Source of the DNA: Sva-07 sp963743825
Lineage (GTDB): Bacteria; Actinomycetota; Acidimicrobiia; Acidimicrobiales; Ilumatobacteraceae
Direction of reading: 5' to 3'
Length of the DNA stretch: 64,000 nucleotides
Assembly (NCBI GenBank): GCA_963743825.1
Contig: CAVURC010000018.1
Location: 299,786-363,785 of the forward strand
The notes under the pieces are model-generated. The model was not told where the DNA came from. It searched no databases and was given only the letters and a program-made list of their open reading frames with translations. The translations under genes were made by a program, and so were the position numbers. Positions 24,536-32,475 of the stretch are shown here, piece after piece (the stretch's first letter is position 1; each line of letters starts with the position of its first letter).

Positions 24536-25819
24536 TCAGTCCTCTCGCAGCAGGCCAACCGTCGTCGCCGCCGAGACGGCCCGGTTGCGCACTTCGAATC
24601 CCGCCTTCACCGCCGCCGTGCCGATCAGCACACCGAGGGCGATCGACAACACCGTCACCATCGTGGTCGTGAAGTCGGCCGGTCCGAGCCGCGACGTCGT
24701 GCCCACGATCGCGGTGACCCCGATCAGTCCGGCCGCTCCCGGAACCAGCAGCCAGAACGCCGGCAGGAACAGCACCATCGACGGCGGACCCTCTCGCCGT
24801 CGACCGATCAGCAACACCAGCGGTGTCATCGCCAGCGCCCCGAAGAACCCCGACAGCTCCGGCGCGAACACAGCGGCACCGAACTCCTGGCCCGCCGAGG
24901 CGGCCGCCAGCACGAGGAGTATCCACGGCATCGCCCGGCGCGGTGCACACAGGTGCAGGTGGTTACCGAGCGCAATGACGACCAGAGCGAGGACCGTCGT
25001 CCACGACCCCAGCTGATCGAACGGTCGGTCGATGAGATCGGTCGGCGGCGTCCCTACCAGCGCCGCCGCCGCAATGATGCCGAACGCCAGCAGCAGCAGA
25101 TCCATCAGACCTTCGACGAGACGGCTCGCACCGCTGATCGTCTGCCCCGCCGCCAGCTCCATCGTGCCGGTGGTGATCGCCGCTCCGGGAAGGAACACCA
25201 CGAGTGGCGGAATCAGGCTGCGGATCGGGTTCTCACCGTCGTAATAGTCGGCGGCCACGAAGACGATCGCCGCAACCCCGAACGACACCAGGACGGGCAT
25301 CACCGCCTGCAACTCGGCGACCCGGATCAGCAACACGAGTCCGACGAGCGTGCCGAGCACGAACGCCCCCGCCACCCCGAGCAGTGTCGGCTGCAGGGCC
25401 AGGGCGAACCCGGCCGAGAGCACACCGAGGCCGAGCGTGCGGATCACCCTGCCGAACGGAGCCGGGAGCGCCAGGATCGTGGCAACCTCGGCGTGGGCGT
25501 CGCTGATCGAGACCTCGCCACGCTCGGCCCGGCCCGACAGGTCGTAGACCGCACTCACCTGGTCGAGTCGGAGCCGAACGCCCGACACCGCGGAGGTCAG
25601 CCTGACCTGTCCGCTCGACATGCCGCCCGCCTGCACGAGAAGTACCGTCGGAAGCACGACGATGTCGAGGTCGCTCGCGTCGGCAACACGGGCAACGGTG
25701 AGCAGACGACGCCGGATCACGTCGACCGACTCACCCGACAGGATCAGCAGCTTTCCGAGTTCGACCAGGAATGCGACCAGCTGGTCGCGGTCGTTGGCGG
25801 CCTCGCCGTCACTGGTCAT
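24536..25819 (-). CDS. Threonine/serine exporter family protein (ThrE-like)
   Basis: A 427-residue membrane protein combining both ThrE domains. The cytoplasmic N-terminal region (about 1-120, with GKLLILSGESVDVIRRRLL and VVLPTVLLVQAGG) is characteristic of the DUF1212/ThrE family. About ten hydrophobic segments follow, with the family's short motif FLPGAAITTGTMELAAGQ. It would export threonine or serine by proton-motive force. The next gene upstream on this strand (AbgT) ends four bases before its start, so the two are probably co-transcribed. Confidence 0.88.
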   Translation of the reverse strand: MTSDGEAANDRDQLVAFLVELGKLLILSGESVDVIRRRLLTVARVADASDLDIVVLPTVLLVQAGGMSSGQVRLTSAVSGVRLRLDQVSAVYDLSGRAERGEVSISDAHAEVATILALPAPFGRVIRTLGLGVLSAGFALALQPTLLGVAGAFVLGTLVGLVLLIRVAELQAVMPVLVSFGVAAIVFVAADYYDGENPIRSLIPPLVVFLPGAAITTGTMELAAGQTISGASRLVEGLMDLLLLAFGIIAAAALVGTPPTDLIDRPFDQLGSWTTVLALVVIALGNHLHLCAPRRAMPWILLVLAAASAGQEFGAAVFAPELSGFFGALAMTPLVLLIGRRREGPPSMVLFLPAFWLLVPGAAGLIGVTAIVGTTSRLGPADFTTTMVTVLSIALGVLIGTAAVKAGFEVRNRAVSAATTVGLLRED

Positions 25820-25823
25820 CGCA

Positions 25824-27575
25824 TCACACGGCGACCGGCGAGCCCGGCCCGAGCGGGATCCCGAGGATCCACCAGGCGACGAACAGCAGGATCCAGGCCA
25901 CGGCGATGAAGAGCACGTACGGCAGCATCAGCGCCACGATGGTGCCGATGCCGGCCTTGCGATCGTACCGCTGGGCGACGACGACGATGAACGGCAGGTA
26001 CACCATCAGCGGCGTGATCACGTTCGTCGGCGAGTCACCGACGCGGTACGCGGCGAGCACGGTCTGCGGCGCGACGCCGAGACGCACGAAGATCGGGATG
26101 AACACCGGCGCGAAGATCGCCCACTTCGGCACGACGCCGGGGATGATCAGGTTCAGGAAGATGATCACGACGATCATCGCCGATCAGCAACGGCAACGCG
26201 CCGAGCCCGGCTCGCTCGAGCACGCCCGCCAGCTCCACCGCGGCGACCCGTGTCATGTTCGTGTAGTTGAGGTAGGCGATGAACTGGCGAGATCATCAGC
26301 AGCATGAACACCAGCCCGGCGAGGCCGGCGAAGGTCTTGGTGACCCCGTCGATCACGTCGGCGCTGCTCGTGATCGTCTTCGCGCCGATCCCGTAGGCGA
26401 TGCCGCACGCCGAGGAACATCAGCGTGATCAGGAAGATCAGGCTCGCCATGAACGGCGTGTGCCGATGATCGCCCCGGTCTGCGGATCGCGCAGCGGCGC
26501 ACCCGACGGCAGGGTCAGCAGCAGGATGCCCGCGACCATCGCGAGGAACGTGTAGAGCGAGTACCGCAGCCCCTTGGCCTCGAGGGCATCCTCGTCGGCC
26601 TGCTCGGCGGCGTCGACCCCCTCGTGGTGCACCGGGTCGTGGCGTCCGCTCGTGGCGCCGTCGACGACGTCCGCGTCGGCGGGCATCCCGACGAACGCCG
26701 GGTCGCCCAGCGACGGATCGTATGGGCCGAGGCGGGGCTCGACGATCCGCTGGGTGACGACCACGGCGACGAGCGCCATCAGGATCGACGACGCGATCGA
26801 GAAGTACAGGTTGGCGGTGATGTCGATCGGTTCGGCCCCGGTCTGGCCGATCGCCTCGTTGGTGATCTCGGTGAGCATCGAGTCGATCGGCGTGATCAGG
26901 ACGTTGACCGCGAAGATCGCGCTCACGCCGGCGTAGGCCGCCGCCATGCCGGCGAGCGGGTGTTTGCCGAGCGTCATGAACGCCGTCGCCGCCAGCGGGA
27001 TCAGGATCAGGTACCCAGCGTCGGACGCCACGCTCGACAGCACGCCGACGAAGATGAGGAAGAACGCGATCAGGTTCCGCGGCGCCACCTTCACGAGCTT
27101 GCGGATCAGCGCCGCCATCATCCCGGCCTTCTCGGCCACCCCGACGCCGGCCATCGCCACGAACGTCACCGCCACCACGGCGAAGCCGGCGAAGTTGTTG
27201 ACGAACGAGGAGAAGACGAATCGGATGCCGTCGACCGACGAGCAGGCTGCGCACGTCGAACGTCTGCTCCTGCACGAGGTAGTCGGGGATCTCGACCTCC
27301 TGCCCGGTGATCACGTCGTACGGCACGACCGAGCCACCGAGTGCGTCACGGATGTCGCGGATCTCGTCGATCGGGACGGGAACGGCGACACTCTCGGTGA
27401 CCGACACGTCGAACGCCGCCAGGATCGCCGACAGGACGGCCACACCGAGGATCAGGTAGAGGAACATGATCACCGGGTGCGGGACCTTGTTGCCCGCCTT
27501 CTCGATGCCGTCGAGCAGACGGTCCTGGAACCCCCGCTTCGGGCTCTCGTCAACCCCGGCAACGTCAGTGGTCAT
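25824..27575 (-). pseudogene. AbgT-family transporter, frameshifted about five times
   Basis: Read across frames this is an AbgT (p-aminobenzoyl-glutamate transporter) family protein of about 560-580 residues. It has N-terminal PHPVIMFLYLILGVAVLSAI, then GVGVAEKAGMMAALIRKLV, ASDAGYLILIPLAATAFM and C-terminal GDSPTNVITPLMVYLPF, all hallmark AbgT segments. Frame changes fall near 27240, 26462, 26405, 26290 and 26180, each inside well-conserved membrane sequence with no loss of residues. Start is ATG 27575 with Shine-Dalgarno AGGAGA six bases upstream. It may be a real pseudogene, but clustered sequencing indels look more likely. AbgT relatives can also export sulfonamides. Confidence 0.82.
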
Positions 27576-27646
27576 CACCCATCTCCTGGTTCGCCCGACA
27601 CAGGTCGGAAGTGTGCCACATCCAAATCCTGGGCTCGTGCCCCACG

Positions 27647-27693
27647 TTCTCGTGAACTCGTTGCGCAATAGTTGCGCAACGAGTTCACGAGAA
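27647..27693. terminator. Perfect 22-bp inverted repeat
   Basis: The arms 27647-27668 and 27672-27693 are perfectly complementary over 22 bases with a 3-base loop (TAG). There is no T-run. It begins four bases after the nitroreductase stop and lies ahead of AbgT on the same strand, so it may terminate or attenuate transcription. Confidence 0.75.
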
Positions 27694-27697
27694 TGGG

Positions 27698-28360
27698 CTA
27701 CTCGACCGGGGCCTTCCAGCGGTTGAGGTAGGTGACCTCTGCGGCGGGACGGCGGGGCGCCGGAGTGAACGAGTCGCCGGTGTAGTAGCCGACAGCGAGG
27801 AGACAGACCTGGGTCACGCTCGACGGGATCTCCAGCAGCTCGGCGACCTCGGCTTCGTGTTCGAGGTGGAACGTCGTCCACGCCGAGCCGATACCACGGG
27901 CTCGGGCCGCCAGCTGAAAGCTCCACACGCCCGGCAGCACCGAGCCGTAGTACCCGGCGTACGCGCCGGTCGACGAGCCGTCCGGCACCCGATCGAGGCG
28001 CATCGCCAGCACGAGTGCCGGCACCTCGTGAAGGTGGTCGACCAGGAACGTTGCCGAATCGATCACCTTCGTGCTGCGATCGTCGGCGCGGACCTCGGCG
28101 TTCATCTGCAGGTACGGCCGACCGACGGCGCCGAAGTACTCGGAGATCTTCGCCTTCGTGTCGGGGTCGTCGATGATCATCCAGCGGTTGCGTTCGAGGT
28201 TGCCGCCCATCGGCGCGTGATTGGCGAGGTCGATGCACTCGAGCAGTTCGTCGTAGGGAACCGGTCGGGTGAGGTCGAGCCGCTTACGGACCTGCTTGGT
28301 CGTGGTGAGGAGACGGTCGGCCTCGTCGAGATCGAAACCGGTGGTCGGATGCTGTGCCAT
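27698..28360 (-). CDS. Nitroreductase-family protein
   Basis: A 220-residue FMN-dependent nitroreductase-family protein. The start ATG 28360 gives MAQHPTTGFDLDEADRLLTT; the open frame upstream overlaps the divergent gene and is not used. Family features are QVRKRLD near the N-terminus (FMN phosphate binding), NHAPMGGNLERNRWMIIDD, and the C-terminal GIGSAWTTFHLEHEAEVAELL plus LAVGYYTGDSF. It probably reduces a nitro or quinone-like substrate with NAD(P)H. Its 3' end abuts the 22-bp hairpin. Confidence 0.85.
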   Translation of the reverse strand: MAQHPTTGFDLDEADRLLTTTKQVRKRLDLTRPVPYDELLECIDLANHAPMGGNLERNRWMIIDDPDTKAKISEYFGAVGRPYLQMNAEVRADDRSTKVIDSATFLVDHLHEVPALVLAMRLDRVPDGSSTGAYAGYYGSVLPGVWSFQLAARARGIGSAWTTFHLEHEAEVAELLEIPSSVTQVCLLAVGYYTGDSFTPAPRRPAAEVTYLNRWKAPVE

Positions 28361-28407
28361 CAGCCCAGGATGGCACCGTCGAGCACATCGCCCGCTACGT
28401 TGCGCGC

Positions 28408-29403
28408 GTGACCACCTCGTCGACCGACGCCGCAACGGCGGCCGCAGAGGCGAAGGACATCTCACGTGGACTGATCGGCGCCGGCATCGCTGTGTGCGCG
28501 TGGTCGACCGGCACCATCCTGGCGAAGTACATCGACATGGGGAGCCTGGCGATCGGCTTCTACCGCTTCGCCTTCTTCGCGCTGATGATCATCGTCTGGA
28601 TGTACGCCCGCCGGACGCCGTTCCGGCTGCGGATCATCCGCGACTCGATGTGGGGCGGGATCGCCCTCGGTGCCGACATCGCACTGTTCTTCTCCGCCGT
28701 GAAACTGACGAGCGTCGTCAACGCAACGATCATCGGCTCGATGCAGCCGATCGTGGTCGGCGTGGTCGCCGCCAAATTCTTCGGCGAGAAGATCGGCTTG
28801 CGCAATGTGATGTGGTCGCTCGTCGCACTCATCGGCACGGTGCTCGTCGTGGCCGCGTCGGCCGGCGACGACACGAGCGACTGGCGGGGTGACCTCCTCG
28901 CGCTCGCGGCGATGTTGTCGTGGAGCGCCTACTTCATCACCTCGAAGAACTCGAAGAAGAACATGACCCCGACCGAGTTCACGGCCGGCACGTCGCTGTG
29001 GACCCTCGCCATCTGCGCGCCGCTCGGGCTCGCCTTCGGCCAGGACATGTCGTGGCCATCGCTGTCGAACTGGGGGTTGATCATCCTCATGGCAATCAGC
29101 TCGGGCCTGATCGGCCACGCCATGATGAACTGGTCGCTCGTGCGCATCCCGCTGTGGGTCGGCTCCACCTTCACGCTGCTGATCCCCGTGTTCTCGGCGA
29201 TCATGGCGTGGGCCTTCCTCGGCGAAGCGGTGTCGGCCGGCCAGGCCGCCGCGATGGCCGTCGTCATCGGCGCCCTCGCCATCGTCGTGTACGGCCAATC
29301 GCGCACCGGGGTCCGACCCGCGTCTCATGACGGTACGTTGCGGGAGTGTTCGAACTGTCGCTGGAAGCACTCGTCGGGTATCTGGCCTCAGCGCTGGTGG
29401 TGA
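28408..29403 (+). CDS. EamA/DMT-superfamily transporter
   Basis: About 331 residues from the GTG at 28408, with ten hydrophobic segments arranged as two EamA repeats (first from GLIGAGIAVCAWSTGTILAKY, second from LLALAAMLSWSAYFITSK). It is a drug/metabolite exporter-type permease; substrate unknown. The last 20 or so residues are cysteine/tryptophan-rich and atypical, and overlap the start of the next gene by 58 bases. Divergent from the nitroreductase gene with 47 bp between starts. Confidence 0.85.
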   Translation: MTTSSTDAATAAAEAKDISRGLIGAGIAVCAWSTGTILAKYIDMGSLAIGFYRFAFFALMIIVWMYARRTPFRLRIIRDSMWGGIALGADIALFFSAVKLTSVVNATIIGSMQPIVVGVVAAKFFGEKIGLRNVMWSLVALIGTVLVVAASAGDDTSDWRGDLLALAAMLSWSAYFITSKNSKKNMTPTEFTAGTSLWTLAICAPLGLAFGQDMSWPSLSNWGLIILMAISSGLIGHAMMNWSLVRIPLWVGSTFTLLIPVFSAIMAWAFLGEAVSAGQAAAMAVVIGALAIVVYGQSRTGVRPASHDGTLRECSNCRWKHSSGIWPQRWW

Positions 29404-29982
29404 TCTCACTGACCATGACCTCGGTGGTCCGGCTGCGCTTCATCTCGCTGCTCGGCTCGATCACCTTCGTCACCTACGGCGTCATGATCGAGTCGACGCC
29501 GATCGTCATCACCAACGCCGCGATCATCGTCATCAACGCGTGGTTCCTCCGCAAGGAGTTCGCCTCCGGTACGGTCCGGCGGTGTGGACCTCGGCGCGTC
29601 ACACATCCAGCCCGATTCGCCGTTCCTGCGCGATTTCGTCGAGTTCCACCTCGCCGACATCCATCGGTTCCAACCCGACTTCGAGCTGCTGACCGGCAGC
29701 AACGTCACCGCCTGGCTCCTCAACCGCGACGGACTTCCGGCAGGCCTGCTCATCGGGCGGCGTGCGGGTCCGACCCTGACCATCGACCTCGACTACGTGC
29801 TCGGACCGTGGCGCGACTCACGGCTCGGCTACTGGCTGTTCGGGCGGGGCGCTGACGTGTTCCGCCGCGACGGCATCACCACCGTGCGCAGCTACGGCTC
29901 GACCGACGCCCACCGCAAGTACCTCGAGCGCATCGGGTTCCGCCCGACCGACGACCCCGCCGTGCTCGCCCTCGCCATCTGA
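29346..29982 (+). CDS. YgjV-like membrane protein fused to GNAT-like domain (frameshifted)
   Basis: From GTG 29346 the first 75 residues are a YgjV-type membrane domain with three hydrophobic segments (VGYLASALVVISLTMTSVVR, then RFISLLGSITFVTYGVMI and ITNAAIIVINAWFLRKEF). Near 29570 the frame changes; the following frame encodes 130 residues (VDLGASHIQPDSPFLRDFVE to TDDPAVLALAI) with GNAT-like features (GLPAGLLIGRR, YLERIGFRPTDDP). No stop separates the two in the first frame for another 280 bases, so one fused protein of about 210 residues broken by one indel is the best reading. Two separate genes cannot be excluded. Confidence 0.65.
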
Positions 29983-30001
29983 ACCGCCGCCCCCTCCACC
30001 G

Positions 30002-30051
30002 GTTTGCGGGAGGACTCTGTTGGCCCGTCCCAACAGAAGTGTCACGCAAAC
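30002..30051. repeat. 50-bp palindromic repeat, copy 3
   Basis: GTTTGCG at the left and CACGCAAAC at the right, with central CTGTTGGCCCGTCCCAACAG, itself palindromic. It lies between two convergent genes. Confidence 0.8.
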
Positions 30052-30071
30052 AGGTAGGGAGTCCGGGGGTG

Positions 30072-31439
30072 TCAGGCGATGACGGGGACCGACGCCATGG
30101 CGTCGGCGATCACCGAGTCGGGCAGGTCGTAGTCGACCATCTGACCCGAGAGGTACGTCTCGTAGCTCGCCAGGTCGAGGTGGCCGTGGCCGCACAGCGC
30201 GGTGAGGATCACCTTCTCCTCCCCCGACTCCTTGCACGCCAATGCCTCCCGGATCGCGGCGGCGATCGCGTGCGTCGGCTCCGGCGCCGGCACGATCCCC
30301 TCGGTCCGGGCGAACTGCAACGCACCGGCGAAGCACTCGCGCTGCGGGATGGCGATCGCCTCGACGAGACCCTCCTCGTACACGTGCGACACGAGCGGGC
30401 TCATCCCGTGATACCGCAACCCACCGGCATGGATCGGCTCGGGGATGAACGTATGTCCGAGCGTGTGCATCTTCATGAGCGGCGTCATGCCGGCGGTGTC
30501 GCCGAAGTCGTAGCGGTACTCGCCCTTGGTGAGCGTCGGGCACGCCGCCGGCTCGACGCAGCGAATCGTCGGGTTCATCCTTCCCGCCAACTTCTCGCGC
30601 AGGAACGGGAACGCCAGCCCGCCGAAGTTCGAGCCACCACCGGTACAGCCCACGAGCACGTCGGGCACCTCGTCGACCATCGCCAGCTGCAGCAGCGCCT
30701 CTTCACCGATGATCGTCTGGTGCATCAGCACATGATTGAGCACCGACCCCAGCGCGTAGCGGGCGTTCGGATCGGCGACGCACATCGCCACCGCCTCGGA
30801 GATGGCAATCCCCAGCGACCCGGGATGGTCGGGATCCTCGGCGAGCAACGACCGGCCGAACTCCGTCAACGGTGACGGGCTCGAGTGCAGCGTCGCGCCC
30901 CAGATCTCCATCATCGTCTTGCGGTACGGCTTCTGCCGATACGACGCGGCGACCTGCCAGATCTCGCACTCCATGCCGTACTGCGCGGTCGCAAACGCCA
31001 GCGCAGTGCCCCACTGGCCCGCACCGGTCTCGGTCGTCAGCTTCGTGACGCCCTCCTGATGGTTGTAGTACGCCTGCGGCACCGCCGTGTTCGGCTTGTG
31101 CGACCCGGCCGGGCTGACCCCTTCGTACTTGTAGTAGATCCGCGCCGGGGTGTCGAGCAACGCCTCCAGCCGATGCGCCCGGAACAGCGGGCTCGGACGC
31201 CACAGGCGGTACACGTCGAGCACCCCGCCGGGGATGTCGACGTAGCGCTGCGTGGTCACCTCCTGCTCGATCAATGCCATCGGGAACAACGGCGCGAAGT
31301 CTTCCGGGCCGGCGGGCTGATGGGTGCCTGGATGCAGCGCCGGCGGTGGTGGCGTCGGCAGATCGGCGACCAGGTTGTACCACTGGGTCGGCATGTCGGA
31401 TTCGGAGAGGTCGATTCGGTGCGGAACGGTGGAAGCCAT
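30072..31439 (-). CDS. TrpB-like pyridoxal-phosphate enzyme (TrpB2 type)
   Basis: A 455-residue tryptophan synthase beta chain of the TrpB2 class, which condenses indole and serine (some members use O-phosphoserine) without a close TrpA partner. The PLP lysine is Lys115 in PAGSHKPNTA; the phosphate-binding loop is VGCTGGGSNFGG. The N-terminal extension (about 1-60, ending FAPLFP) and the length match TrpB2 rather than TrpB1 (about 400). No other trp gene is adjacent. TACGGT lies nine bases upstream of the ATG on the minus strand. Confidence 0.9.
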   Translation of the reverse strand: MASTVPHRIDLSESDMPTQWYNLVADLPTPPPPALHPGTHQPAGPEDFAPLFPMALIEQEVTTQRYVDIPGGVLDVYRLWRPSPLFRAHRLEALLDTPARIYYKYEGVSPAGSHKPNTAVPQAYYNHQEGVTKLTTETGAGQWGTALAFATAQYGMECEIWQVAASYRQKPYRKTMMEIWGATLHSSPSPLTEFGRSLLAEDPDHPGSLGIAISEAVAMCVADPNARYALGSVLNHVLMHQTIIGEEALLQLAMVDEVPDVLVGCTGGGSNFGGLAFPFLREKLAGRMNPTIRCVEPAACPTLTKGEYRYDFGDTAGMTPLMKMHTLGHTFIPEPIHAGGLRYHGMSPLVSHVYEEGLVEAIAIPQRECFAGALQFARTEGIVPAPEPTHAIAAAIREALACKESGEEKVILTALCGHGHLDLASYETYLSGQMVDYDLPDSVIADAMASVPVIA

Positions 31440-31494
31440 GATCGGCCAACCGTAGTCAGGTACGTTTCAGTCACGCCCAGACGAACGGGGATTG

Positions 31495-32421
31495 ATGGGA
31501 CTGTTCAGGAAGAAGCCCAAGGAACCGGCGCCGATGACGGCGTCGGATGCCGACCGAATGCAGGCGGAGCTCGACGCCATCAAGCAGCAGCTCGCTGCCG
31601 CCGAACACGCCAAGGTCGACCTCGAAGCCCGCTTGGGAGCACTCGGCGAGTTCAACACGGCGTTGGATGCGAAGATCACGACGCTCGACGAGGCGAACGC
31701 TCACCTCGACGTGCGGCTCGACACGATCGACCAGGGAGTCACCATGCTCGGGGGCCGGCTCGACACCCTGACGTCCTCGAACGAACAGCTCAACCAACGC
31801 CTGCTCGCTGTCGACGACCTCGACGCTCGCCTGCGCGAGCTCTCCGAGCAACTCGACACCCGGACCACGATCACCCCGCCACCACCACCGTCGGCCGTTC
31901 CACCTCCACCGCCGCCCGCGTCGCCGACGCCGCCGCCCCCGCCGCCCCCAGCACGCGAAGACGGCCGTCTCGACGACCTGTCGACACGACTCGAAATGCT
32001 CGCCGCGGCCGTCGCCGCCCACACCGGGCAGATGACCGAGACCCAGGCGCGTCTCAGCGAGATCGACGAACTCGCCCAACTCCTCGGTGCTGCCGACGAA
32101 CGCATGGCGTCGACTGACGTCCGCATCACGAGCATCTCGACCGAACTCGCCAATCAGCTCACCGAGTTGAGTCGAGACATCGACGAGCTGAACCGCCGTT
32201 CCGTCGAATCCGGCACGGAAGCAGCAGACGACACGACCACATCGGTCGACATCGACACCGCCGAACTCGAGGCCCGACTCGCCGAACGCCTCGACGCCGC
32301 GATCGACGACGTCCTCGACACCACCGAGAAACTCGCCGCCGAGCAGGCCCGCTACGAGATCCAGTTCCGCGCCGACCTGGCCGAACTCGCCGAACGACTC
32401 CGGCGACCGAACGCCTCCTGA
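31495..32421 (+). CDS. Coiled-coil protein with proline-rich linker
   Basis: A 308-residue protein from ATG 31495. After a basic N-terminus (MGLFRKKPKEP) come two long coiled-coil segments (about 15-120 and 155-305) rich in Leu, Glu, Asp and Gln. They are joined by a proline-rich linker of about 35 residues (PPPPPSAVPPPPPPASPTPP in part). There is no signal peptide or catalytic motif. Resemblance to bacterial structural coiled-coil proteins is generic; role unknown. Divergent from trpB2 with about 55 bp between starts. Confidence 0.75.
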   Translation: MGLFRKKPKEPAPMTASDADRMQAELDAIKQQLAAAEHAKVDLEARLGALGEFNTALDAKITTLDEANAHLDVRLDTIDQGVTMLGGRLDTLTSSNEQLNQRLLAVDDLDARLRELSEQLDTRTTITPPPPPSAVPPPPPPASPTPPPPPPPAREDGRLDDLSTRLEMLAAAVAAHTGQMTETQARLSEIDELAQLLGAADERMASTDVRITSISTELANQLTELSRDIDELNRRSVESGTEAADDTTTSVDIDTAELEARLAERLDAAIDDVLDTTEKLAAEQARYEIQFRADLAELAERLRRPNAS

Positions 32422-32475
32422 GACCGAAACGTCACGTTCGGCCCCGCGGCGAGTGGGGCGGGCACCGCGTGACGG

